Source: Sulfurospirillum sp. 1612 (GTDB lineage: Bacteria; Campylobacterota; Campylobacteria; Campylobacterales; Sulfurospirillaceae). From it: 64,000 nucleotides of DNA. Positions within the stretch are counted from its first letter, which is position 1. The number at the start of each line of letters is the position of its first letter. The notes below the pieces were generated by a model, which was not told the origin of the DNA, ran no database searches, and saw only the letters and a program-made list of their open reading frames with translations. The position numbers were made by a program, and so were the translations under genes. Where the stretch lies: contig NZ_CP140614.1 in the NCBI RefSeq assembly GCF_036556685.1, positions 1,798,001-1,862,000 of the forward strand, in the 5' to 3' direction. Positions 44,288 through 54,500 of this stretch are shown here, one piece after another.

Positions 44288-45156
44288 TGAATAATATTAC
44301 GAGAATTTTAGAATTTATCAAACAATTCAAAAAAAATAAATCCGCCGTATTTGGATTTTTTATCATCTTGATTTTAATCATCTTCGCCATCTTCGCGCCG
44401 TGGATTGCACCTCATGGTCCCATTGATCAAGACCTTGCTAAGAGACTGATTCCACCGGTTTGGGATGAAGGCGGTCATATCTCTCATATCTTGGGAACGG
44501 ATGATTTTGGACGTGACCTCTTCTCACGAATCGTCTATGGAGCGAGAATCTCTATCATGATCGGTGCTATTTCTGTGGGAATTTCACTCTTTTTTGGTCT
44601 TATTATGGGACTGTTTGCTGGATATTTTGGAAAAAAAGTCGACGCGATTATCATGCGTATTGTTGATATTATGCTCTCCATTCCTGCCATTTTGCTCGCG
44701 ATTGTCATCGTTTCCATCTTAGGACCGAGCCTTTTCAATGCCATGATTGCCATCGGGATTGTGGGGATTCCAACATATGCGAGAATCGTCAGAGCTTCGG
44801 TTTTGGGCGAAAAAGAGAAAGAGTATGTCGTCGCAAGTCGTGTCAATGGCTCTAGCAATAGCCGCTTGATGTTCAAAGTCATCTTGCCAAATTGTACCAC
44901 ACCCATCATCGTACAAGCCACGATGGGTTTTGCCTCTGCGGTACTTGAAGCAGCGGGGCTAAGTTTCTTGGGTCTTGGTGCACAACCGCCAACGCCAGAA
45001 TGGGGCGCCATGCTAGCAGATTCACTCCAATACATCACTACGGCCTCTTGGATGATTTTCTATCCGGGTCTTGCCATCTTTCTCACCGTGCTTGGTTTTA
45101 ACCTCGTGGGTGATGGATTGATGGATGTTTTAGATCCAAAGTTAAAGGAGAAGTGA
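44287..45156 (+). CDS. Peptide ABC transporter permease, DppC-like
   Basis: 289 aa from the ATG at 44287 that overlaps the dppB stop; the frame is open further upstream but that part lies inside dppB. It starts NNITRILEFIKQFKKNKSAV, then LGTDDFGRDLFSRIVYGARIS, the DppC/OppC signature. EAA-loop EYVVASRVNGSSNSRLMFKV. Partner of DppB in the membrane. Confidence 0.92.
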   Translation: MNNITRILEFIKQFKKNKSAVFGFFIILILIIFAIFAPWIAPHGPIDQDLAKRLIPPVWDEGGHISHILGTDDFGRDLFSRIVYGARISIMIGAISVGISLFFGLIMGLFAGYFGKKVDAIIMRIVDIMLSIPAILLAIVIVSILGPSLFNAMIAIGIVGIPTYARIVRASVLGEKEKEYVVASRVNGSSNSRLMFKVILPNCTTPIIVQATMGFASAVLEAAGLSFLGLGAQPPTPEWGAMLADSLQYITTASWMIFYPGLAIFLTVLGFNLVGDGLMDVLDPKLKEK

Positions 45157-46016
45157 TGTTATTAGAAGTCAAAAACTTAATCACCCGATTTTATGCGGAT
45201 GAACATGTCAATACTGCTGTTAATGATGTCTCTTTTTCTATTCCTAAGGGCAAAACTGTTTGTATTGTAGGAGAAAGTGGTAGCGGTAAGAGTATTACCT
45301 CCTTATCAATATTGAGATTAATCGATAAGCCCGGTCGTATTGATGGGGGAGAGATTATCTTCAAAGGGGAGGATTTACTGCAACAAAATATCAAAGAGAT
45401 GCGCAAGATTAGAGGGAAAGAGATTGCGATGATTTTCCAAGAACCCATGACCTCTTTGAATCCCTCATATACGATAGGATTCCAAATCGATGAATCTTTG
45501 AAATTGCATCAAAAACATCTGAACAAAAAAGAGCGTTATAACAAGGTCATCGAAGCCTTGGAACTAGTGAGTATGCCAAATCCAAAAGATAAATATCATG
45601 AGTATCCTTTCAAACTCAGTGGAGGACAGAGACAACGTGTCATGATTGCCATGGCGATGGCATGTGAGCCTAGTCTTTTGATTGCAGATGAACCGACCAC
45701 GGCATTGGATGTCACCATCCAAGCGCAAGTGTTGGACTTGATGCGCGAATTGCAAGAGAAAAAAGGCACCTCCATCCTCTTTATCACCCATGATTTGGGT
45801 GTCGTGTACCAAATCGCTGATGAAGTCGTGGTCATGTATAAAGGACATATCGTAGAGAAGGCCTCAGCCAAAGAGCTTTTTGCCGACCCAAGACACCCTT
45901 ATACAAAAGCGCTTTTAAATTCCATACCGATACCGGGTAAAGTGGCACGAAAGGCTCATCTTGATACGGTTGATGATCACATTGATTATCTACAATTTCC
46001 AAAGGAGATTCGATGA
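45156..46016 (+). CDS. Peptide ABC transporter ATP-binding protein, DppD-like
   Basis: 286 aa from ATG 45156 (AAAGGAG 5 nt upstream, 1-nt overlap with dppC). Walker A GESGSGKS, Q-loop IFQEPMTSLNP, signature LSGGQRQRV, Walker B LLIADEPTTALD and switch His (FITHDLG). Shorter at the C-terminus than the ~330-aa E. coli DppD and lacking an obvious cysteine-rich Fe-S tail. Confidence 0.93.
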   Translation: MLLEVKNLITRFYADEHVNTAVNDVSFSIPKGKTVCIVGESGSGKSITSLSILRLIDKPGRIDGGEIIFKGEDLLQQNIKEMRKIRGKEIAMIFQEPMTSLNPSYTIGFQIDESLKLHQKHLNKKERYNKVIEALELVSMPNPKDKYHEYPFKLSGGQRQRVMIAMAMACEPSLLIADEPTTALDVTIQAQVLDLMRELQEKKGTSILFITHDLGVVYQIADEVVVMYKGHIVEKASAKELFADPRHPYTKALLNSIPIPGKVARKAHLDTVDDHIDYLQFPKEIR

Positions 46017-46804
46017 GTGATATACTATTTGAAGTTAAAAATCTCAAAAAACATTATGAAATCTCTCAAGGGCTCTTCAAAGCGCCCAATATCGTCAAAG
46101 CGGTCAATAATATCTCCTTTAATGTAAAAAAAGGTGAAATCCTCAGTATTGTGGGTGAGAGTGGCTGTGGAAAATCTACCACAGCAAAAATGCTCATGAC
46201 CATCGAAAAACCAACAGAAGGCGCCATCATCTTCCAAGGTCAGGATATCACCAAATTTACACCGCATGAGTTGAAAGAGTATCGAAAAAAGGTGCAAATC
46301 ATCTTTCAAGACCCCTACTCTTCGCTTAATCCGAGATGGAAAGTCGGCAAGATTATCGCAGAACCTTTGAAACTCAACACCGATTTGAGTGATCAAGAAA
46401 TCGAGAAAAAAGTATATGAGATTATGGATAAAGTGGGACTTCAAAAAGATTGGTTTCACCGCTATCCGCATCAATTTTCTGGGGGTCAAAGACAACGAAT
46501 CGGCATCGCTAGAGCGCTCATACTCAACCCTGAGATTATCATCTGTGATGAACCCGTCAGTGCGCTTGATGTCTCAATACAAGCACAAGTACTCAATCTC
46601 TTGCTTGATTTGCAAGAAGAGTTTAATCTCACTTATGTTTTTATCTCACATGATTTAAGTGTCGTTGAGCATATTTCAGATAGAATAGTAGTGATGTATT
46701 TTGGTGATATTGTCGAAGAGAAAAACGTCGAAGATCTTTTTGCCAATCCAGAAGCAGCTTACACAAAAAAACTCTTGGGAGCAATCCCTAAAATAGACAT
46801 ATAA
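46013..46804 (+). CDS. Peptide ABC transporter ATP-binding protein, DppF-like
   Basis: 263 aa. Walker A GESGCGKST, Q-loop IFQDPYSSLNPRW (typical of DppF/OppF), signature FSGGQRQRIGIARAL, Walker B IIICDEPVSALD, switch FISHDLS. Overlaps dppD by 4 nt. It lacks most of the C-terminal oligopeptide-transporter extension, so it is short for the family but complete in catalytic motifs. Confidence 0.93.
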   Translation: MSDILFEVKNLKKHYEISQGLFKAPNIVKAVNNISFNVKKGEILSIVGESGCGKSTTAKMLMTIEKPTEGAIIFQGQDITKFTPHELKEYRKKVQIIFQDPYSSLNPRWKVGKIIAEPLKLNTDLSDQEIEKKVYEIMDKVGLQKDWFHRYPHQFSGGQRQRIGIARALILNPEIIICDEPVSALDVSIQAQVLNLLLDLQEEFNLTYVFISHDLSVVEHISDRIVVMYFGDIVEEKNVEDLFANPEAAYTKKLLGAIPKIDI

Positions 46805-46816
46805 ACGGGAGGGAAG

Positions 46817-47749
46817 ATGGAAAAATCCAATATAAAAGACCGATTCATAGCATATTTGTTCAATATTAAAGAGTGGGGAATCTTCTTGAAGCGATTCTTG
46901 GCTCTTTTTGTCGTAGCAGCCTTATCGTTACTTTTGTGGTATTTTCCCATCAGCCTCTTTGTAGCGCCGTTTTATTCAATCACGACCGATCGGGTGCCTG
47001 TGGTTAAAGAATACAAAGACCTAGTAGGCAAAAGTACGACCGTCGCACTCCGAGATGGTCTTCAAAATCTCATTAATGAGGGATTGGTGACCAATTTCAT
47101 CGGGGTGAGAACGTGGATTGATAATAAATACTACCAACAAGTCGGAGAGATTGAGATGTTTCGTATCGGCGTTAATATACTCGAAAACAACCTAGCGAGA
47201 AATCGCGGTACGGGTGGGGCTAATCGGTACATTGTCCAAGCACGATCGGATATCTACTCTGATTTTAGAATACCAATTTTTACGAGCTATACAACAAGAG
47301 TGAAACAAGCCATCTCAAATATTGATCGTTATTTGGTGCAACTCAAAGCCGACCAAAACAAGGAAATGAGCCAAAAAAGAGCCGTTTTTATCGTTAATTC
47401 TGATAATCTAGCGACTGCTCTTGATAAGCTCAAACAACAACTCCAAACCAACCTCATGACACAAACGACCTGGAGGACACAAGATGACAAGTTTTATCGT
47501 ATTAAGGGCAATTTAATTGCAATGTATGATATACTTAAGGGAATTGATTATGATTTCAAAGACAAGATGATTGATAAATCTTCTTATAATGAAAACTTTA
47601 TCCCCATTATGGAACTTTTGAAACAAGCCATAGCACAAAATCATCTTGTGATATTAGAGTCAATGGGCCATCTCTCAAAGTTAGAGAAAGATGCCAATTT
47701 AATCGCACAAAAGCTTTCAGAGCTGAGAGATAAACTCAACAACGGCTAA
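46817..47749 (+). CDS. Membrane-anchored DUF2333-like protein
   Basis: 310 aa. One N-terminal membrane segment (about residues 25-50, FLALFVVAALSLLLWYFP) and a long, mostly helical periplasmic part. The region with TWIDNKYYQQVGEIEMFRIG, followed by LARNRG and DIYSDFRIPIF, recalls DUF2333 proteins, from memory and not certain. It follows the peptide transporter by 12 nt with a GGGAGG ribosome site and precedes the selenoprotein gene by 9 nt, so it may share their transcript. Function unknown. Confidence 0.6.
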   Translation: MEKSNIKDRFIAYLFNIKEWGIFLKRFLALFVVAALSLLLWYFPISLFVAPFYSITTDRVPVVKEYKDLVGKSTTVALRDGLQNLINEGLVTNFIGVRTWIDNKYYQQVGEIEMFRIGVNILENNLARNRGTGGANRYIVQARSDIYSDFRIPIFTSYTTRVKQAISNIDRYLVQLKADQNKEMSQKRAVFIVNSDNLATALDKLKQQLQTNLMTQTTWRTQDDKFYRIKGNLIAMYDILKGIDYDFKDKMIDKSSYNENFIPIMELLKQAIAQNHLVILESMGHLSKLEKDANLIAQKLSELRDKLNNG

Positions 47750-47758
47750 GGAGATACC

Positions 47759-48001
47759 ATGCAAGTCATCATAGCATACTGCACCGTTTGAAACTATTTG
47801 CCACGAGCTTCCCGGGTGGAAGATGAAATAAAAGCAGCCTTTAGCGATGCAATCGTTAAAAAAATACCAGGTGAACGTGGTCAATTTGATATTAGTGTCG
47901 ATGGTAACGTTATCTTTTCAAAACTTAACAAAATCGGTACCTATATTGAGCGATTTCCCGACCCGGGAGAGATTGTCACCTTATTGAAAAAAGCGTTATA
48001 A
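47759..48001 (+). CDS. SelW/Rdx-family selenoprotein with in-frame UGA (CxxU)
   Basis: 80 aa if TGA at 47789-47791 is read as selenocysteine. The ATG at 47759 has AAGGAG 5 nt upstream. The N-terminus is MQVIIAYCTV, then TGA, then NYLPRASRVEDEI, so the redox motif is C8-T-V-U11. The rest (GERGQFDISVDGNVIFSKLN and FPDPGEIVTLLKKAL) matches the thioredoxin-like Rdx/SelW fold with its G-FEI-VDG and FP-P-E motifs. Automatic callers would start late (about 47798) or miss it. A candidate SECIS hairpin follows the UGA. Homologues with Cys in place of Sec are common, which supports the reading. Confidence 0.85.
47796..47825 (+). promoter_or_regulatory. Candidate bacterial SECIS element
   Basis: Starting 9 nt after the UGA, CCAC (47801-47804) pairs with GTGG (47816-47819) around an 11-nt loop that begins with GAGC. 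A weaker outer helix (TT with AA, bulged G) can extend it. In E. coli fdhF the minimal SECIS stem begins about 11 nt after UGA, so the spacing agrees. Folding was done by eye only. Confidence 0.45.
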
Positions 48002-48040
48002 TTAACCTTTTTTCAAAAGATACTCATATGAAAGTCTAAA

Positions 48041-49558
48041 ATGTCAACGCATACAGATGTAGAGAAACTAAAAAAAGTCCTGAATAATTTCACGGTTCTT
48101 TACATAGAAAAAAATGAAAATTTAAAAACCAAAGTCGGTTCGTTTCTTTCTAAAATCTTTTCGAAAACCTATATAACATCTCATGCGCAAGAGGGTTTGG
48201 AACTTTTTGAACAACACCACCCTGCATTTGTCATATCATGTATTCAACTCGAAGATATGGATGGCTTGAAACTTGCAAAAAAATTACGAAATATCTGTCC
48301 AAAAGTCAGGATTATCATCACCTCATCAAAAGATGACAAAGACCATCTACTTGAAGCGATTAATCTACATGTTGATGGTTATTTGATGAAGCCTTTTCGT
48401 ATCAGCAGTCTAGCCAAGCTTTTGCATTCGCACTCAGAAAAGATGCTAGAGGAACTCAATCATGTACAATTCAATCAATACATGTACAAAATATTTAACA
48501 AGCAACAAAATCTCATTGCCCTCATCCGAGACGATCATCTTGTCCTCACCAATGAAACCTTTTTAAACTTTTTTGGTCTTAAAACGCAGTTAGAGTTGAG
48601 AGAAAGAGCGATGAAATTAGATGAAATTTTGTTGCCACATCCAAATTTTTTGTATCGTAAAGAAGATGATACAAAGAGTTGCCTGGAAAAAATCAAACAA
48701 AATATCGACCGATTGTACAATATCAAGATCCATGATACAGAGAACGTAGAACACCATTTTATCTTGAAACTAGCGAGTATTAACGAAAACAATGATGCTT
48801 ATATTTTGTCATTGACCGATATCACACCGCTCAATCTCCTTGGTCTTTATGCTAAAAAAAGAATAGAAGATGATACGATTCTCTCTAACAAAGAGACGAT
48901 TTTGCATCTTTTTAATGCCGCCAAAGAAGCCGATGCGACGATTAAATTGTATAATTTCTATAAAGGCCTCATGATATCGAGTGATGGCAAGATTATCGAG
49001 ACTTCGCTCAATCATTATACCTTTAAGACATCAATAAATCAGCTGAAATCTGTGAGATTTGAACAAAAAACCGTCATACATTGTGATCTGTTTCCGTTTG
49101 ATATAGAATCAAGCGACATCAAAGATATTAACTTTGCAAAGCAGACGATAGAAGCCGAAAATTGCTCGATGTTAAAAACAACACCGAGTGAGAGAAAATC
49201 ACTGATTTTGGAACCTGATGAACACCATAGTGTTTCATTGGTATTTCGAGAAAAGATTTATGACCAAGAGATGTACATCAAAGATATGTCTAAAGAAGCC
49301 GTTAAAATCTCTCTACCAAGTATTCCAGAAGGCATGGCTGAGGAAGATGAAATCTATATCAGCCTCTCTTTTAAAGACCAACCAAAGCCCACTATCATCC
49401 GCACCAAAGCCCGCGTTTTTAAAATATTACCACATAAAGAAGCATTTTATATCATTGCTGATTTTGTCCCAACAGCACCCTCACATAAGGCTATTGTCAA
49501 TTATCTAATATCTCGACAGATGACGCTTGTACGGGAATTTAAAGGCCTCAGTATCTAG
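48041..49558 (+). CDS. Degenerate receiver domain protein with PilZ-like C-terminus
   Basis: 505 aa, no signal peptide. Residues 15-130 have a response-regulator fold (VLYIEKNEN, ITSSKDD, GYLMKPF with K117), but the phosphoacceptor position in VISCIQLEDMDG is C67, not Asp, and the acidic pair is E23-K24. The middle (about 150-350) resembles a PAS-like region (LIRDDHLVLTNETFLNFFGL). The C-terminus (about 385-500) has ERKSLIL then IKDMSKEAVKISLP, close to PilZ RxxxR and D-x-S-x-x-G but with substitutions. A phosphorylation-independent regulator possibly related to c-di-GMP; function uncertain. Confidence 0.65.
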   Translation: MSTHTDVEKLKKVLNNFTVLYIEKNENLKTKVGSFLSKIFSKTYITSHAQEGLELFEQHHPAFVISCIQLEDMDGLKLAKKLRNICPKVRIIITSSKDDKDHLLEAINLHVDGYLMKPFRISSLAKLLHSHSEKMLEELNHVQFNQYMYKIFNKQQNLIALIRDDHLVLTNETFLNFFGLKTQLELRERAMKLDEILLPHPNFLYRKEDDTKSCLEKIKQNIDRLYNIKIHDTENVEHHFILKLASINENNDAYILSLTDITPLNLLGLYAKKRIEDDTILSNKETILHLFNAAKEADATIKLYNFYKGLMISSDGKIIETSLNHYTFKTSINQLKSVRFEQKTVIHCDLFPFDIESSDIKDINFAKQTIEAENCSMLKTTPSERKSLILEPDEHHSVSLVFREKIYDQEMYIKDMSKEAVKISLPSIPEGMAEEDEIYISLSFKDQPKPTIIRTKARVFKILPHKEAFYIIADFVPTAPSHKAIVNYLISRQMTLVREFKGLSI

Positions 49559-49574
49559 CTTGAGACCCTTTCAT

Positions 49575-51515
49575 TCATTTGATCTTCACTTCTACGACAT
49601 CACTTTCTCTGATATTACCCATCATATCATACGCTTTGAGCTTGTAAAAGTAAGTTCTCTTACCCAATAAATGTTTATCGGTGAAACTGTTCCCTTTTTG
49701 AAAATTAGAAATATTATAGTAGCGCTTGTCGCTACCACTGCTTCTGAATACTTCAAATCCCTTGTAGTCTTTATCCTTGCAACTAAAAGATATCTTCGTA
49801 CCCTCTTTGATCTTTTTCACAGTGACGTTTGTTATCGTGACCGGTTTTAAGTCTAAAGCGTTAATCTTTTGTGATTGATTTTTGGCAGATTCATTGCCAC
49901 TTTTATCCACTGCTGTGATGATATACTCATTGATACCTTTTTGAGGTTTGGTATCTATAAAGTGGTTACGAATCAGTGGCTTTGTATTGAGTTTGATGAT
50001 ATTCTTGCCTTTTTTTCTATAAAGATTGTAGTGATCAAAATCATACACGATGATTCGGTTCCAATCGAGAACAATCTTGTTTGGATATACGATGAACTTT
50101 GTCACTATCGGTTGGGACGGTGGAGTGACATCGGGAAGTTTTATCATGACACTATTTGAAGGGGCACTTTCATTGAAATTTTTATCCACAGCACTCACAC
50201 GATAATAATAAACATGGCGACTCAAGGTTTTTGGGCGTTTGTGCACAAAAGTCGTCTTAGATATCGCTTCTTTAGTGACCATCGCCCACTGTTTTGCCGT
50301 TTTATCCATAGACATATATATTTTGTAACCCAATAAATCTTTCGCTTTCACACCACGCCATGAAAGCGTCACCAAGCCTGCCTTTACGCTTGCTTTGAGA
50401 TTCAAAGGAAATGGCGGTGGCGTTGCATCTTTGGCATATGCGAGCATCTTCTTTGATGCTTTGGATTCTCCTTGCATATTGATAGTAGTAATGTAGTAGT
50501 AATAATTTTGTCCCAACTTAAAATTTCTATCAAAGAAGACCGCTTTTTTGATGGGTTTTTGATTGAGCTTGATAAAACCTCCACCGTAATTGGTGCTTCT
50601 ATAAACATTGTAGCCCAAAATTTTGTCGATTTTCCCCCAGCGAAGGATAATCTGTCTGTCGCTGTTTTTGAGAAAAATATCTTTCACTATCTTGGGTTGG
50701 GTATTGATGCTTTTTTTCACATTGATATGATAGGTCGGTTTTCCTTTTTTGCCAAATATATCGATCTTTTGAACATAATAACTCGCTTCTTCTTTTGGGG
50801 TAAGATGCAAATCACGAAAGAGTGTTTTATGCTTTAGTGCAAAAGATTTATCTATAAATATTGGATTTTGATTGAGTTTCTGGAATCTATTTTGCGTCTT
50901 TTTCTTCCTATAAATATCATAAAAAGCACTCGAATTAGCAATATCCCAATTGAGCAAAACGCCATGATTCGTTCTGGTACCTTGAAGCCACTTGATGCTA
51001 TTGTTTCTCTTATAATACGCGGTATCAACTAAAATGATTTTTTGCAGTATCTTTTTCCCATTGTTTTCTAGTATAATTTTATAACGATATTTTGTATCTT
51101 TTTTGATATTAGGATCACTAAAATATTGTCCAAGATTTTTAGCAAACTGCAAATTTTTTGCCAATTGTATGATTCTAAAGACATTAATCTTTTCATCTAT
51201 CTGACGAATTCGTATCCTATCATCGAGCGTCTTGGCCCCTTTATAAGGATAAAATTGAAAGATATAATCCTCAGAATACCCATCTCTTTTAAGCTTTTCA
51301 TAGGATATCGGCTTAACAATGCCTATAAGCTTTTCAGGCTCACCTTTGGCACTTCTATATATCTTATAAACATTGGCACTAGAGTAGTTTTTGACAATCC
51401 ACTTGAGTTCGATTTTATTTTTTTGTACATCAGCATAAATTCCAATATCATTTTTGATCATTTCAGCTTGAATACTCATCGCCAATAACACCAATATTAG
51501 TATAAATTTCTTCAT
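49575..51515 (-). CDS. Secreted fibronectin type III repeat protein
   Basis: 646 aa from ATG 51515 (AGGAA upstream; an in-frame GTG at 51521 overlaps the previous stop). Signal peptide MKKFILILVLLAMSIQAE. About six FN3-like modules: repeated LSWRGVKAKDLLGYKIYMS, LDWNRIIVYDFDHYNLYRK, then ITAVDKSGNESA-type ends. No anchor or catalytic domain is seen. Last gene of the surface locus, coupled to the giant repeat protein (stop and start 3 nt apart), so probably acts with it outside the inner membrane. Confidence 0.8.
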   Translation of the reverse strand: MKKFILILVLLAMSIQAEMIKNDIGIYADVQKNKIELKWIVKNYSSANVYKIYRSAKGEPEKLIGIVKPISYEKLKRDGYSEDYIFQFYPYKGAKTLDDRIRIRQIDEKINVFRIIQLAKNLQFAKNLGQYFSDPNIKKDTKYRYKIILENNGKKILQKIILVDTAYYKRNNSIKWLQGTRTNHGVLLNWDIANSSAFYDIYRKKKTQNRFQKLNQNPIFIDKSFALKHKTLFRDLHLTPKEEASYYVQKIDIFGKKGKPTYHINVKKSINTQPKIVKDIFLKNSDRQIILRWGKIDKILGYNVYRSTNYGGGFIKLNQKPIKKAVFFDRNFKLGQNYYYYITTINMQGESKASKKMLAYAKDATPPPFPLNLKASVKAGLVTLSWRGVKAKDLLGYKIYMSMDKTAKQWAMVTKEAISKTTFVHKRPKTLSRHVYYYRVSAVDKNFNESAPSNSVMIKLPDVTPPSQPIVTKFIVYPNKIVLDWNRIIVYDFDHYNLYRKKGKNIIKLNTKPLIRNHFIDTKPQKGINEYIITAVDKSGNESAKNQSQKINALDLKPVTITNVTVKKIKEGTKISFSCKDKDYKGFEVFRSSGSDKRYYNISNFQKGNSFTDKHLLGKRTYFYKLKAYDMMGNIRESDVVEVKIK

Positions 51516-51517
51516 GA

Positions 51518-54500
51518 TCACATTCCTAACTTAAAATTTTGTATCACTCCGCCGTCAAAACCACCAGGGATTGCGCCGCCAGGGATTCCACCAGGGATGC
51601 CTCCACCAGGGACTAAACCTCCTCCTGGTGTTGAACTTCCCGGATTATCAAAAATATTCTCTTGCAATGATGCTTTATCTACCATATCATTGACTTGGGC
51701 TTCCCTTTCTTCTGCTTCTGCTGTGGAGTAGGCATCCCCATTAACAAAACCAATATTCTCAATCGTAAATAGGTCTCGTTTCGTTCCACCTTCATCTACA
51801 TAATAGGTAATATTAGCACGTCTTAATGCCATTATATCGTGCCCTTCAAAACGCACTTCAGGAAGTCTTCCATATTTACCTTTGTCATTCCAATCATTTT
51901 CTTTTATCACCGTTCCTAAACCTTCTACCTCCCATGTTGTCGTGATTTTATATAAAATACTATGATGGGTAATGCCAATATTATCTAAATCTGAATAAAT
52001 TTCAATCCTCGCTTCATCACCACGTGCTGGATTGACGTTATAACTTATACTTAGGCTTGGATGCAATTGGTCTTTCATCTCATCAAACCGTCTTTCTTCT
52101 TCTTTAAGGATGTTGTTCCCACTGACAGAAAACGTTGAGTAATAGACAATTTGATTTTTACTTTTATCCGTCACGGTAATATTGTAGGCATTGTTGGTAT
52201 AATAAGAATAACTCTCATCATCGCCCCCCTCACGTGAACCAGAGCCTCGTGAACTCCCATCATAATATTTCCCTAGATTGACATTCTCAAGCTTCGTTTT
52301 GCTGATTCTTGAGGGAACGGTAACGGGGGATGCATCATTTCCCACCGCTCCATCTACTTTATACCCATTGAAAGGATTCAAATACTCTCCTTGTGCAGTT
52401 TTAAAAGTCTCCATCACACTCCCATCACTATTTCTGACACAATAATGATAAATCCTAAGAGGGGTTGCGGGCACAAAATAAGCCCTCAAATGCTCACTAT
52501 TGTAGCTATAAGTTCCACTAATCGCTTCATTTTTAGAATTTGCAACCTGTACTTCATAGTTACTAAAAAGCTCATTGTCCTCTTTTAAATATTTCATAAT
52601 TTCTTTGTATTGTATGGTCACAGGTTCTTCTTCAAAGACATTCGTTCTACCATTTTCAGGAGTAATACTGGCGACAATCTCGCTAAATTCTAAACGATTT
52701 AATTTTGTCGTCTTGAAATCTTTTTTAAAATTCTCAGTCGTATCTTCTGTATTATCATGATAGTGAAGTGTTCCACTTAGGGTATACTTACTATCAGGAG
52801 CGAGGGGAGATGATGGTATCACAATAATCTCTTTGGGCTCTGTTTTATATGACTTATCGATACCAACAGGCACATCGACTCCGGTACTTTTTTTGGTTAA
52901 TTTGACATCTTCGAAACTCGTGATACTCTTATTGAACATTGAGACAATTTTAAACTCAGGCATCACGCTAATATCAATTTCATTATAAGGCTCTATATGG
53001 TCAAACAATAGTTTAGATTTTTTTTGCCCTCCATCAGGACGACCACTTCCGTAAATGTAACCTGAGAAATGAAAGGTTTCACCCAACGCAGAAATTCCAA
53101 CCTTTCCCCATAGGTATGAGGGGTTTGGTGTGGCAAGTTCCATTTTGACATCAGCACCCAAAGAAGTATCCAAACCGGCATACCCTACAGAAAAGGTCGC
53201 GCCAGCTTCTGCATACATCAGCATAAAGAAAGGGTTATACCGCATCAACGCACCCGCTTCGGCATCAACCTCCGCACTAGCCCAAGGATTTGGACCAGTC
53301 CAATCTAATGACCATTTTTTGTAGAAATGATATCCAAGGCCAAAAGCCAACTGTCTGGTATCAATCATGAAATAACCACTCGCATCGAGCCCAAGAACCG
53401 TTATAGTGATTGGATTGTTTGTAGCATTGGAAAATCCTTCGATGGCTTTTTGGCCCACAAAGATATGTTTCTCTCCTGTGGATAATAAAATATCGACGGC
53501 ATTATTCTCAGCTTTCAGTCCAATGCCAAAAAATGTGATATTTGCCGATGCACTGATATGCAGTGATGCTGGAGAATTTGCATACTCTATGCGTCCTGAC
53601 ACCTTTCTATTTTCAGGTTCACCCTCTTTGGTACTGATGATATAAGTGCGCTCAGCATTGATGGTAAACTGACCTGCTGTATCAATCATCATCTCGACAT
53701 TACCATGCCAAGTATAGCCCATATCTGGGGTTCCAAGAAGTGCTGAAAAGATGATGATGCTATTGTGTTCTCCACTTGGAGCAAAAGTATAACTTTTCCC
53801 CACCTTCGTATAGCTCATGTTGTAAACAACACCACCTCCGAGTCCATAGATGCTCAAAGGTCCCAAAGGAATCCCACTGCCACCAATACTTCCAGCTGCT
53901 TTTGCCATCCAATAAAAGCCTTTTTCTGGATGTTCTCCTATCTTAAATTCACCCTCAACACTAAAAACATTGGCAAGTTTTAACTGCAGTGGTGACAAAG
54001 TCCCAAAGCCATTACCATAAATCGGATCGTTTTTATACCAAGCAATCTCTCCATTAAAGGTAACACCGGGATTGGATACTTTTATCTTGATACTATCCAC
54101 ATCAACATCGCCATCACTATAAAGTTTTAGCCCCGCTCCCGCTTCTGCAACACTTGCAAGTGAGAGCACCCCTTTGGTGCTAACAAAAAGTTTATTGCTT
54201 GAAAAACCAAGACCCAATTTTTCAATTGAAAGCGAAAATCCGCCAAGGCTTCCACTCGCCCCACTGACATCAAATTCCATACCGGCACTCTCAATACTAA
54301 TACCCTCTTTTGAAATCTTCAATCCTTGATACTCAAGTTCGCTGGCCACCGAAAAGATAGCATTGGTCGGTTTAATCGTACCATTAAAGCTCATCCAAAA
54401 ATCATCAAATGATGGAGCCACACGCACAGATGGAAAGGTCATCTTTGCAAAATCTGGTATTTCAATCGCTTCTAATGCATTGGTATTGACTGTAAAATTT

